Shown: piece after piece, positions 20,585 through 32,990 of the stretch
How the letters are laid out: each line of letters starts with the position of its first letter
How positions within the stretch are numbered: the first letter of the stretch is position 1
Assembly (NCBI RefSeq): GCF_030272615.1
Contig: NC_081412.1
Span: 540,968,335 to 541,032,334, forward strand
DNA from: Cryptomeria japonica
Taxonomy: Eukaryota > Streptophyta > Pinopsida > Cupressales > Cupressaceae
Length of the DNA: 64,000 nt
Reading direction: 5' to 3'
Translations under genes and position numbers: made by a program
Notes under the pieces: generated by a model
Databases searched by the model: none
What the model saw: the letters and a program-made list of their open reading frames with translations, nothing else
Told to the model about the DNA's origin: nothing

Positions 20585-23500
20585 TTAGATAAAATGGGAG
20601 AGGACCAAACCTTTATATAACAACCATAGCTCGCTAAAACCAAGGACCTCATGAGGGATGAGAGAGCCCAAAAAAAGAACCAGTTGACAAAAATGAACCA
20701 AAACTAGCTGACAAACAAAAATAACTAACAATGAAGAACTAAACCAAAAAGCAAAAGACACACAAAAGGAACCAACACCATCCACCGAAGAGACGAACCA
20801 ATGGTCTACCTGGTGGGGTTTTTTCCAACTTTCCAATCTTGGCTAAGCACTTTCACCTTCTAAAAAAAAAGACAATCTTTTGTTTGAACCTTTTTCTGAA
20901 GAGATAGCAAGGGACTTTAGAATAGCCTTGACCTTGGAAGCAATAAGATCTGATGTAGTGGCAGGAGATAATTCTAGGTGATGCTTCTTCATCAGATGCC
21001 TTCTCTCAATCTCCTCCTAAATGGCTTATAGAGAAGCCAAATATTTTCTTTTCATTTTAATGTTGAGGGCCACCATCTCATCCATCTTCCTCTTGAGAGT
21101 CTCCTAGTTACTCTGAAGCTCTTCAATGACCTTTGGCTTCTCCTTCATTCCATCCCTTTGTTCCACCTTTTCATGGAGAGCCTTAAATTCCTCCTCCATA
21201 TCTCCCCATTTCTCAAGCTTCTCTATCATCTCATTGGTTTCCAACTAGAACCTTTCATCTTTTTCCTTCCATCGCCCAATTGGAAGATCTACAATTAGCC
21301 TCAACCTATTAATTTTCTTCTTTACAACATTGAGCTAGGTAAGGATCTAGTGAATAATTATTTTTTGCCTATTGTAAGAACCACATAATTCATTAACTTT
21401 TTTTGCTAAATCTTCTAAATCCCTCTTCTGTACAGAATTAATAGGGGAGGGAGGAGGGGAACCCAAAGAAGGTGTTGAAGGGGTAGAAGAACATTAGGTT
21501 TGACCGAAGTCCACTAAGAGACTCTGGAATAAGAGGAAGAAGAGTTCTCATATAAATTTCCTCTAAATCCTGCTCTTTGACAATAATTTCTTTGTTGGGG
21601 GGCAAGGGAGTTCTAATTTTTAGTATAATGGTTAGGGTTAATCTAAGTAGGCATCCCTTTAAACTTAGGGGTTGTCATCGCACTAGGGGAATCCTTTCTA
21701 TCCGAGGTTCCAAATATTTCCACAACCAGGGTGGGGTTAGGTAGGTGACTAGAAGAGTTAATGGAGGGCCTACATGTAGGGGTCATGGCTAGGTGAAAAT
21801 AATAAAGCCTCAAAATTATCCCTTGGTATATGGGGATCACATTCTTGGATTTAGCAATATTAATATATTAGAAAATGGAGGAGAAAATATTATAGGGAAG
21901 TTCATTTTCATAGTGTACTCAAGATGATTTAGCATTCAGAAGAGCTAGGAGTGAAACAACTCGAATCTTCCATCCAACATAATTTATTTCATTAAGAGTA
22001 GTGTGACCTCCTTCCAACTCTAGGAATATCTTTCCTGTTAAATCCACTTACAAATGAGCGACATTTTCACCCAGGTTAAGGAACCTCTTGAAGTTGACTT
22101 ATAATGAACCCCTTTCTCTTCTTAGGGAAGGTCACACCTTCCATGATAAGACTATTGGTGGTAGTAATAGATTCCATAGATATCGTAAAAACTACACCCC
22201 AATTTTAACTTCACCCTCTTTCTAAGAGCAAGAAAATTGATTTGAGAGAGAAGGGTTAAAACCCTTCATGCCCTCAACATAGGACACTAGGTTACCACTT
22301 TCAACCACCACCTAGAGGATTTCATTTTTCTTAAAGTTGCCACACTTATCCAACTTAGTGTAAATGAGATCACCCACATAGTAGAACCGTTCCTAGGGAA
22401 ACTAGTAGTGATTGGGAAAGGGTTTCAATAACCAACTCTAGGAAAATGTCAACAAAATGTGGTATTTAGAGAAGTGTTTCTTTCAACAGATTTAATAAGC
22501 CATCTCCAAATCATTCATTGATTGAAGGACAAGATGGACAAGGCAAAAAATAAAATGGCAATATTTAGATTTTAATGCATCATTGGGACTTTTGTTCACC
22601 TATAACATGACACAAATGTCATCAAGTAACTCATGCATCACCGTCTAGATTTTGAGATGGTTGGAGAAGGGACCCAAGTTTACCAACCTATCTATAGACT
22701 TGTTCCCCGCTCGAAGGTTGTGGATACTTTGGATAATTTCTATGGATTCTAGCCACCTGAAATAAAATTGGTATAATGCTATAGATTCTTTAAACTTCTT
22801 TAGGTTTTTCTATAGTATATTGTGTGCATTAGCACATAGGTTAAAAACTTCAATCATCCTCATATCATTAAACTTCCTTAGGGATTATTCCTCTACTTTC
22901 TTCTCCACATGAAATGTATGATCCTTGAAGGAATCCATTAGTAGCTTTAGCTATTGTTTTAGAGCTAAAGATGCATCAATTTCTACCTCTAGTAAGCTTT
23001 CATGTAGAATCTGTATTGCATCATCAATTAAAGACTTTCTTTCTTTACATGCTCCTACAAAAACTCCTTCCTAGCTAATGCATGTAGTATATCTCCCAAC
23101 TGAAACTTATTAAGAGGGGAAATTCCTGAAAAAATTTATCTATCCCTCATGTGTTGGTATTTGTAATAGTTGTGGAGTTACCATAGGCTCAAACTACATT
23201 TGAAGACCTAATAGGTCTTTAAAGGAATAAAAAGATCTCTCCCCAACATCTAGGTTGTCCTTCAAATCAACATTCTTCTCAACCAATTTTTCAATAGTAT
23301 CTTGAGCCTTATTAGGATTGATCTCTTCCTTCTCCTAGTCACCACCAACATTTTCAGTATCATAATTTTCTTTTTATTCTTTTCCTCTTACATATTTATT
23401 CCCCTCTGCATCTGCATTCTCTTTAGGACCAATGTTCCTCGTGTTCTCCTCTATTTTTTTGGTTTTTGAAACATTTTTCTATATGCTTTGATCAACATTG

Positions 23501-25765
23501 CTTGAAGAAGGAGCACCCTCATCATTCCCTTACTTCACATTTGGCGCAAATGTAGTAGACTTATCTAGAGGAGGAGTTACCTTATCTTTCTTAGCACTAT
23601 CATTTTTCTCACCACTACCAGTATCTATTACTATGACATCAAAAGAAAACATATAAATATATTGTATATTGAAATAATCTTCTAGTTCATCACCTAGAGG
23701 AGCATATTCTTCTCTCACTACTTCTCCCTCCTTCATCTCCTTCAATAATTTTTGCAGTTATCTCTTCGGTTTCACTCTGTACTTCCTCTTTATCCTCTTT
23801 TCTCATACTCATAATCATATTTACACTATGTTTTGACCTTAATTATTGTGCTTGGCTTTAAACCACTTTTGTTTTCTCATCTTTAGATAATGTTAGTCCA
23901 TTTTCTAATAGTAATTGTTCTCTCAATTTTTTATCAAGCTTTATAGCTTCATCTCTCTTCTTCATCAAATAATCTATAACAATCTCCAAAAGTTGGTAAA
24001 AAACATCACTCAAAGCTAGATTACATTTCATCGTATAAATACTACTTTTTTTCTCAATGATATCTTGATTTTACAAGGGCACATCTGGATTAGTTCAACT
24101 ATTTTCTCTAAAGATAAAAGGAATTATATTGCATTCAAAATTGCATCCAAACTAAAGATATCTCAATTACGTGAATGCAGAGGAGTGTTCCTTGATTTCT
24201 TTGGTTCCCCCTTTATTTTGTCTTTCCTCTTTGAGCTTCCTTATTCTTCACTTTTTTTTTTCTCTTCTCTTCAGCTCAAATGCCTTCATTTATTCTTCTT
24301 CTTCATCTTCTTCATCAATGTTAACCAATTTTATTCTTTCTATATTTTCTTGTTTATTTCTTGGTTTCTTCTTCTCGGTATGAGCCTCAAGTTGCTCCAA
24401 AATGGTAGCAATAGACCTCTTTCTACTTAGTAGAGATTGAAATTTTTTAGAAGGTGTAGGAAGTGTGGAAGTAGTAGTAGTAGATCTTCCAATTCTCCTA
24501 GGTGCTTGGGGTGATTGTGGGGCATCGAAATAAGTCCTGGATGCCTCAATAGAGCTATATTGTACACCCAATTTCTTCTCCAAATCTCCTTTCATCTGTT
24601 CAAACTTTTCATCTACCTTCTTCTTTATTAAACTATCTATTATTTCATCATAAGTGTCAAACCTTTTTGCATTAGGATATTTTAGCTTCTTGACAAATAT
24701 ATTTGCATAAGCCTCCCAATCAAGTCGAAAGACCTCATATGGAAAATTTGGGATCCAAGAGGTCCTAGGCTCAATAGCCCTTATGTAGCAGTTATCTTTA
24801 TCAACCATAAATGTGATCTCATATTTATATTTCTCTACTACTTCTGCATGTATTTTATACCACATATTCATCTCATCTTGAAAGGTTTTGAAAAAACCCT
24901 AATAAACAACACCACTAGCTTTTGCATCTAAAAGGATATGCATGTGATCTCTTTACTATGAACCTAGTGATACATCTTTTCTCCAAACAATATTTTTAAC
25001 TCTTGGTAATTCTCTTATGAAGTTAAACATTAAAAAATAATTAAGGAATCATACTGGAATGGGTACTTTGTCTCCTTGGTATTATGCAAATTCTACATCA
25101 TTTGTTTTTTTAGAAGCTCACATAGGTAAAAATATTTACCCTCTTTCACCATCTAATAATTGGTATGTATGGAAGTTGTAGAGGTGGAACCCTCTTTTTT
25201 GGTGAAGTAAACTTTATATGCAATACTCATAGAGGCATAGTAAACTCCCAAGTCAACAATGTCATCAATCGAAAGTACTCTCTTGTCAAACTTTGCTTTG
25301 GTTAACCTTGTAACCACATCATTCTTCATTGATTTTAATGTAGAGACTTCTGTGGTTGAACAAAGAACTGTTACTTCCCTTATAGCCTCATTAGTTATCA
25401 TGTAGGTATGGTCTAACCAAATGAATTTTTAATCAATATGACTCAATATAATTCATACCATCTATTCTTCCTAAAACATAAGAATACATATCCATGCATC
25501 TAATTTCTTATCTCCCAAATTGGCATATTTTGGTTTCAACATGTATTGGTCATCCAACAACTGCTCTTCTCTAATTTTTAATTTTTACATGATCATACTC
25601 ATCCAAGCAAGCATAAATATAAACACACACATCCTCAGTATGGATAAATTTGATGGGCACATGAGAAAATGCACCAACGGTGTCATTTGCAAAATATTTG
25701 TATGGTAACTTCTCAAAGATGGGTCATGGTTTGTCTGCAACATCTATAACCCTAGGAGTAGCCAT
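20585..25765 (-). pseudogene. X2: unrecognised long protein gene, heavily mutated
   Basis: The minus strand can be read from ATG 25765 (MATPRVIDVADKP) through several clean pieces separated by stops and frameshifts. These are 25153-25401 (VTVLCSTTEVSTLKSMKNDV), 24290-24871 (TSWIPNFPYEVFRLDWEAYA, later a Ser/Thr/Pro-rich stretch, KKKPRNK and an acidic EEDEEEE end), 23530-23745, and a coiled-coil-like stretch near 21150-21280 (EKWGDMEEEFKALHEKVEQ). Many stops are TAG or TAA where Gln would fit. At the 3' end is a hydrophobic frame (20585-20836) that I take as untranslated sequence. I do not recognise the family. It could be an accessory gene of a large retroelement or a decayed host gene family, and whether it is one gene is uncertain. 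Confidence 0.5.
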
Positions 25766-26197
25766 TATCAACCTCTAAACTTAGGGTTTACAAAATATAT
25801 AGAGCAATATCTACAAAATTCAATACCTAGGGTTTAAAAATGGATACGTGCATGCAAGCTCTCTTTTCTCCTTAGCTCCTCAATCACTATTGAATGCTTC
25901 AAATGAGGTTAAAAAATGACCAAGTGTTGCATATATACCTCTCCTCTCTATCGCATTATATTTTCTTTAGATTTAGCAACTTTTAACCCTTTTTCCATAA
26001 TGGGTATCTATCAAACATTCCACAATCCTTTGCAAGGAAAGAATTTGCTCCAAAAATGAGACTAATTGACTTAGCATCACTAAATCATCACACCCACATC
26101 ACCTTAGACCAATATTTTAAATATTTCAGCATTTTCCACTATAAGAGGTTTGAAAAGTTCTCAAATATAACTCCCCTTTAACCAATACCTTTTCTAT
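25766..26197 (-). other. Spacer or leader upstream of X2
   Basis: Non-coding, between the gag relic and the X2 start codon. The minus strand has TATATATGC near 25935-25945 and several aaccctaa-like motifs, which would fit a promoter or leader but do not prove one. Confidence 0.4.
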
Positions 26198-26617
26198 TTA
26201 GTTACTATAAGAACCATTTGCACCACCCTGAGGTACCGATTCATCCTTCACATCATTGTGTTTCTTTTCTTTTAACTTATTGACCCATATCTTTTCCCTC
26301 TCTTTCTTCATTTGAACTGGATCAACCTTATTTTGTGGAACATAAGACCTAACATCCTTTCCTTTGAAGAATGTAGCAATATGTCCTTGTTTATTGTAGT
26401 TATAACATATAATACCATGTTGTGAAGCATGTACATTCCCCATGTTAGATCTGCATTCAATAGCCTTATCACCAAATTTGTTGCATGTATAATAGTAACC
26501 ATCGAAAGATTGAGAATTCCTAGAATTGTTCATATTCATGAAACCATTCCTCATCATTCCACTTCTACATTCATTATCCTTATGACCATATTCTTTGTAA
26601 GCATAACATTAACCATT
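26198..26617 (-). pseudogene. Old gag relic, downstream half with zinc knuckles
   Basis: The frame holds three zinc-knuckle remnants: CYAYKEYGHKDNEC near 26560-26605, YYTCNKFGDKAIEC and ICYNYNKQGHIATFF. Each has lost one or more of the C-x2-C-x4-H-x4-C ligands. The nucleocapsid part of a Ty1-copia-like gag binds element RNA through such knuckles. A Lys/Glu-rich end (KKEREKIWVNKLKEKKHND) follows. The upstream half is displaced to 42698-43162 by the gypsy insertion. No protease or pol follows; X2 lies next on the same strand. Confidence 0.65.
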
Positions 26618-26622
26618 AAATG

Positions 26623-26761
26623 TGTAATGTCCTACAATTGTACCCCTTGCAATTTTTGACTATATTTGGGTCTTCACCTTAGTGTTTGCATCCCTCAGCC
26701 TGATCGGAGACTTGCATATGCTCATGCACATCAAAAACTCACTGCAAATCAACCTTGTGCT
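26623..26761 (+). repeat. Gypsy 5' LTR, left fragment
   Basis: It aligns with the first 140 bp of the 3' LTR at 41482 (shared: tttgact..atttgggtctt, gcacatcaaaaactcactgc). It ends with gtgct, the left target duplication of copia A. The intact text ttgtgctatgccc is seen in the other LTR. Confidence 0.88.
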
Positions 26762-28179
26762 TGATGGTATGATGAATCAATAAGGATCCGATAAACTACT
26801 GAGAGGGGGGGGGGGGGGGGGGGTGAATAAGTAGATAGAAAACTGACATAAACTTTTCACCAAACAAAAACAACCTCTCAAGTCAAAACTCAAAACGGAC
26901 TGGTTCAAACACTGAACTACAAATTGCAATATCACTGTCAAGTAAACTGGTTGACTGTCATAACACAATAACAGTAAAACAACTCTGAAACTCACAAAAC
27001 CTTTTAACCAAAACATCTAAATACTTTACTTACGAAAGTAAAATCTCATTTCAGATTGCTATTGGTCATCATGTCATATCTAAGTGGATTTAGCTGTTAA
27101 GGAAATTAACCATATCAAACATAACCACAAAAACATTCACCACTTGACACAATGATTTTGATGTAGAAAACCAAATAGGAAAAACCACGGTGGGGATGAA
27201 TATCCACAAGTATTCTGAACTCTTCTGAAGTTTGCCTTGTTAGGAGCCAAGCCTGTTAAAGCTTTACAATAAGTCCTATTAAGAACAGATCCTATTAGGG
27301 ACCACCTAATTAAGGGATTGACTATAATGCCCTATTAGAAACAATACCCTGTTAGGAGTAACCTCGGTAGAGGATTTTAAATTCAAGCTAATGGATCACC
27401 TGGTTAGAGGATTTAGATAACACTAAGCTTGTTAGAGCTTACCCAGTTAAGGGATTTGATTGTTGTAATTGTTAGAGAACAATAGGGGTTTGCTGATCTA
27501 GTTAATAGCACTACTCTACTTAATCAGATCCTTTTCATGCTCCTATCTACCTTTACACATATTACAGATACATCATCTGGTTCGGCAACCAATCACTCTT
27601 ACATTCAACCAAAATTGCCAACACTACAACAAAACAACTCATTGACCTTATAAACAAAACAATAGGTCGGTAACACATCATAAACCTAAGATCTCATAGA
27701 GATTACAAACAAATCGGTTCAAGTATGACCGTTAGATATACATAGAAATCACTACACATCATTCAATACAACCTCGACCGCTCCTTGATCACCACTTTAT
27801 CGATCTCTGTAACTCATCACGCTGTTTCCATTACATGCAATGAACTTTCTCATTCCCAAGACAAAAACCATTATCTCTACATGCCAAAAACCATTTGAAA
27901 CTCTTCTCATACAACATGCATACGTGTCATAATCATTACCTCTCATCATTTAACCATAAACCAATACAACAGATTCACCAATCTTCATCGGTTAGAGTTT
28001 AGCATATCAACAGGTAGGGTTCACCAGTTGATCTCACTTCTTCTCTAGTAATATCAATTTCCTTCACAAGCTCTCCTACCATTTGCAAAACAACATTAAC
28101 ACAACATCATTACTGATTATAATTGACATCAATGACAACATAAAAGTTCATCAACGCAGTCTTCATGCAAATGCCAACA
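26762..28179 (-). repeat. 3' LTR of copia A
   Basis: Full-length 1418-bp LTR, TGTTGGC to CATCA on the minus strand. It contains a run of 19 G on the plus strand (26805-26823) and many short phrases such as gttaagggatt and gttagaggatt. It pairs with 34217-35058. Confidence 0.88.
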
Positions 28180-28391
28180 ATCTCCCCCTTTGGCATTGAT
28201 GACAATACAAGTATCAATACCCTTGATTGCTATGATTGTGAATAGGAATCTTGGTTTACAATTACCATGTACTCTCCTTCAACTGAGTCTCCATGTCTTC
28301 AGCTAGTAACTAGCTATAGATCTTCTCTCTATCAATCATATGGTTCTTTTCCCCAATCATATAGTTCTTCTCCCCCTTTGACAATAATTCC
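28180..28391 (-). promoter_or_regulatory. Duplicated polypurine tract of copia A
   Basis: AAAGGGGGAGAT abuts the LTR (28180-28191). A second copy, CAAAGGGGGAGAA, lies upstream at about 28370-28383. The polypurine tract primes plus-strand DNA synthesis. A duplicated tract is also present in B and C. Confidence 0.75.
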
Positions 28392-28543
28392 AAAGTGAAA
28401 GTAAAACATGCAGTGTCATGCTGCACTGTTCTGCAACATCTACCTACAACTTGATGCTCCCCCTGTGGAATAACTCCACTCTACACCAATCCTGCTTCAA
28501 GATTGTTGAATTAGCTCTGGGACTGATGTATTCTACATCATGC

Positions 28544-29835
28544 TCAATTGACCTCATGTAGGGTCATAACCCCTAGCTGACCTCTAAGATACTCAAAATT
28601 AGTCTTAGGTAGAGAATTAGTAAAGATATCTACTAGCTGCTCCTTTGTAGATACATGCTCCAACAACACATCTTTACTCTGCACTTTCTCTTTGAAGAAA
28701 TGATATTTCAACTCAATATGCTTGGTTCTAGCATACAACACCGAGTTTTTTGAAATATTTATTGCACTGGTGTTATCCCATAAAATCTTTACAGGATCTG
28801 TAATCTTCAACCTGAATCATTCCAAAATGTGTTTCATCTAGATTTCCTGGGTACAATTCATATATGCTGCAACATACTCAGCTTTGACAATGGACTATGA
28901 TGTACAACTCTGCTTCTTGCTTCTCTATGAAACAAGTCTTCCTCCAAGAAAGAATGCACCACTGATTGTTCTCTTCCTATCATCAACATTATCTTCCCAG
29001 TTTACATCCATATAAACCTTCAAATCAAAGTTACCTGCATATGGATACCATAATCCATAGTCAATAGTACCTTTCAAATATTTGAATATCCTCTTGGCTG
29101 CTATCAAGTGTGTCTCCTTTGGATTCTTCTGAAATCTAGCAACCAAACCAACTGCATGAGCAATATCTGGTCTGCTATGAACAACATAATGCAGTTTCCC
29201 TATCATTGACCTGTACTCCTTTTCATCAACAAATGCGACATCATCCTCCTTAGACAATTTACAACTTGTAACCATTGGTGTCCCAACTGGTTACTGTCAT
29301 TCATTCCAAATGTCTTCAATACCTCTTTCACATATTTAGACTATGTGATAAAAATACCACTCTTCATCTACTGAATTTGCAAACCTATGAAGAATTTTAT
29401 CTCTCCCACTAGAAACATTTCAAATTCACTTTTCATTTCATTTTCAAAGTCATCACTCATGTCATCATTGCCCCCAAATATGATATCATCCATAAACACT
29501 TCACTAACCAGTATCTTATCTCCTTTAGATTTGAGATATATATTGTTGTCTTCACTGGTTCTCTGAAAACCTATCTTCATCAGGTGTGAATGTAGCCTTT
29601 CATACCATTCTCTTGGCACTTGCTTCAAAGCATATAGTGCCTTTTTCAATTTACACACCATATCTTTTGCATCAGTCAAATCATAACCATCTGTCTGCTC
29701 AATGTATACTTCTTCTTCCAGTATTCCATTCAGAAATGTTGACTTCACATCCATTTGATATACTTTGAATCCCTTATATGTTGCAAATTCAAGTAGAGTC
29801 CTAACACCTTCCAATCTATCAACTGGTGCAAATGT
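28544..29835 (-). pseudogene. Copia A reverse transcriptase and RNase H, 3' part
   Basis: It copies element RNA into DNA. The piece at 29368-29844 has [20 protein letters not shown] and the catalytic FMDDIIFGG (normally YVDD or FVDD). 28925-29275 has the Y-x-S-M-I-G-KLHYVVHSRPDIAHAVG region and the RNase H start. 28544-28810 has the RNase H end (WDNTSAINISKN, KHIELKYHF). Stops separate these pieces, one region (28811-28924) being closed by TAG at positions where Trp or Gln is usual. The upstream part is cut off by the solo LTR at 29836. Confidence 0.88.
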
Positions 29836-31335
29836 TGTTGGCAATATTACATTATAAGGATATTGAGAAGGTTGTTGATGATTATGGACATAACTGATTA
29901 AAGATGTTTTACAATCTTGATATTATTATTTTGTCACTGATGTCAAGAAATTGATTTTCTAATTCAGTATGATGTTGCCATATCTTGAGAAATATGATAT
30001 GAAGATTATAAAGGAGTCGGTAAAGACACAGGAAAGAATATGATGAATAAGGGGATAAGTTATTCAATGGGCAACTCTATCAAGTTAGACAATGATGAGA
30101 TCTTGATGTTTTAGATTGTTTTAACATCATACATATGTTGTAAAATGTAAAGGTTAATACTATACTATGTTATCAAGCAAAGAACCTAGTTAGTAAACCC
30201 TAAGGAACCTAGTCGGTAAACCCTAAGGTTATCGTAGTCGGTTAATGAAGACAGAATGACTACTGAGTGAAGTTTAGTATTCACCGAGTTGTAACCGAGC
30301 TATAACATAATGCATTAAATGTTTACATGTGATATTTAATGAAAGAAGCTGATGAGATGGAGCGGATCAATGATTAGCAAGCCGTGGAAGAAGTTTGTTA
30401 AATGAATCTAAGGCAATGGAAAGTTGGCAAGAAGATCTACAACTCAGATTGAATTGCATTACCCTAACACAAGTTCCAAGGTGAATGTGCAAGTTCCAAG
30501 GCAGGGTAAAACATTTTCAGATTGAAAGATACAATGAACCTGAACAAGATTGAAGATTTGATGGCTATGATTGATCATGGGAAATGTGATCAAGGAGATT
30601 AAGTGGTTAGAAGATTGTTTATAAATAGGAAACTGTTGATAAATAATGTATGCAGGCAAGTGTATGCACAGGGATGCTACATAGTGATTACCGAGCACAG
30701 AAGCTTGAAGACCTGTTAGAATAACAGAGTATTGATGCCCAACAGATAGACAAGATTAGTTCTATGTCTAGATTGTATTGAACAAATAGGAATCTGCTTT
30801 AGCATTTTAGATGTGAAGTTGCAGATAGATTGTATTACTGTTATTTTGTGAAAGTGACAGGAAATCTCTTAACCGAGTGGACTTAACAGTCTTATATGTA
30901 AATCCTCTAACAAGGTGAAATTTTGATTGAGTGTTTGAAATCCTTTGACAAGGTCACTTCTAACAAAGTGAAGATCCTAACAGATCTGAGGGAAATCCCT
31001 TAACCGGGTCACATCTAGCAATGTGTTTGTAATCTTTAACAGGATTTGCTTTTAATCGAGCATACTCTAGAAGAGTATATTTCTTAGTGGGTCTGAAATC
31101 CCACAGTTGTTTTTCCCTATTTGGGTTTCCACGTTAAATCTGGTGTTATGAGGTTTATATTGTTCATATGCTTTTGAGTTTGCATGTTTGACAGTTTTTG
31201 GTTATATGACTGATATATATGTTACCAAGGTTGAATCTGATGTTTTTATGGATGATTAAGTTTGTATTATTCACCCCCCCCCTCTCATCTTGTTGGCTAT
31301 TGGATCTGTACTTATATTAAGTATCAGAACTATCA
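29836..31335 (+). mobile_element. Solo LTR of a copia C-like family
   Basis: A 1500-bp sequence from TGTTGGC to CTATCA whose reverse complement matches the LTR of copia C, for example ccaagatgag, agattcaacct(c/t)ggta, ggaaacccaaatagggaaaa and tactcttctagagtatgc. Flanks are aatgt (29831-29835) and aattt (31336-31340), a 4/5 duplication within the FAPV codons of the host reverse transcriptase. No internal region or second LTR remains, as after recombination between LTRs. It is opposite in orientation to copia A. Confidence 0.85.
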
Positions 31336-31340
31336 AATTT

Positions 31341-31931
31341 CTCACCATAGTCTTCTCCTTCTTCCTATGCATAACCTTTGCATACCAATCTAGCTTTCTT
31401 TCTGACTACTACTCCATCTTCATTCAGTTTGTTCCTGAATACCCCTTTAGTACCTATCACATTTTTATTCACCGATCTGGGTACTAGAGTCCATGTACTA
31501 TTCTTATCAATCTGATCAAGCTCCTCCTCCATAGCTTTAAACCAATGATCATCTCCAAATTCTTCCTTAGAAGTTCTAGGCTCAATAGTGGAGATCATGC
31601 AAGAATTATCTTTGATTCTTCTTTTGGTTAACACTCCAACATCTTTATCTCCAATAATATGGCCAGGATTATGATTGAGTCTCACATACCTTGGAATAAC
31701 ATGATCATTACCTTTAGGTTCTTCTTCCTCACTATCATCCTCTTCTTCTGAATCTACCTGTTCTAGTTGAACTAGTACTACAACATTCACTTCATCAGCT
31801 TCTGGCTTCACCAGTTCTGGTTCCAAAATCAAAATGCAAGGTTCTTCATCCTTTTTCTCCTCACTAGTTTCTCCCGAGACTTTAGGATACTCATCCACTC
31901 AAACATCAACATTTTCAATGATTCTCAGTGT
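31341..31931 (-). pseudogene. Copia A integrase-RT linker and RT start
   Basis: The frame at 31365-31898 has an acidic linker (DSEEEDDSEEEEP) typical between integrase and reverse transcriptase. Then come ISTIEPRTSKEEFGDDHW, the region that opens copia reverse transcriptase (WTLVPRSVNKNVIGTKGVF), and [10 protein letters not shown]. An in-frame TAG follows KGYA where Gln is usual. The reading breaks at 31340 where the solo LTR is inserted. Confidence 0.85.
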
Positions 31932-32990
31932 TTAGTTGTTATAACATTTGTAGGCCTTACTCTTGGTGGAGTAACAAAGAAATATGTCTTCATCACTTTT
32001 AGCCTCAAACTTACTAACATAGTCACCTCTCTTGATAAAACATTTACTGCCAAAAATCTTAAAATAACTAACATTAGGTGATCTACCATACCAATATTCA
32101 TAAGGAGTTTTATCCTTACCTCTCTTTACCAATATTCGGTTCACAGTGTAAACAACTGTGCTGATAGCCTCTCTCCAGAATTTTTTTGCTACTCCTCCTT
32201 TAATAAGCATCATTCTAGCAGCTTCAACAACTGATCAGTTGTTCCTCTCTACAATACCATTCTGCCGTGGTGTCCTCGGTGTAGAAAGAAGCCTCTTGAT
32301 TCCATTATCTTCACAATATCTAGTGAATTCCACTGAAGTAAATTCACCACCTTGATCAGTCCTCAGACACTTTATCTTCTTACCACTTTCCTTTCTAGCT
32401 AAGGCCCTGAATGCCTTGAACTTACTAAAGGCTTTTGTTTTGTCCTTTAAGAATGTGACCCACATCATTCTTGAGCAATCATCGGTGAAGATCATAAAAT
32501 ATTTGTCACCTTGAATACTCTTAGTTCTTATTGGTCCACGAAGATCTATATGAACCAAATCTAACAAATGTTCTGCTGAATAAAATTTACTCTTAATAGT
32601 TGAGGATGTCATCTTTCCTAATTGACATTCCTTACATAGAGCATTCATCAGTTTGTCCAACTGAGGCAAACCTCTTACTGACTTGGACTTACTGACCTTA
32701 ACAATGTTATCAAAATTTATATGACAAAATCTTTAATGCCAAAGCCAACTATCATCTACTTTAGCAATTAAATAGTTGTTGACTTTAGGATTCAGGTGAA
32801 ATAGGTTACCTTTTGTCTTCTTGTCGGTTGTAATCAATTCATCTTTGCTCCCATAGATTTTGTACATTCTATTATTGAATTCTAATGGATAACCTCTGTC
32901 ATTGAGTTGAGCTACACTTAGAAGATTGTGATTTAATCCTTCAATCCAGTAAACATCATCTGCATTGCTCTTTCCATTAAGAGAAATGGT
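31932..32990 (-). pseudogene. Copia A integrase
   Basis: It inserts the DNA copy into the genome. 32235-32669 has the end of the zinc-binding domain (CKECQLGKM) and the catalytic core with Asp in DLVHIDLRGP, Asp in CLRTDQGGEF and Glu in NGIVERN. 31932-32213 has the C-terminal part (KFWREAISTVVYTVNRILV, TPYEYWYGRSP). Upstream to 32990 the GAG-pre-integrase segment is degenerate. The frame is broken between the core and the C-terminal part near 32220. Confidence 0.88.

Noticed and set aside
20585-20836. Membrane protein frame on the minus strand
   Set aside because: Hydrophobic only because of T-rich sequence. It fits 3' untranslated DNA of X2 better.
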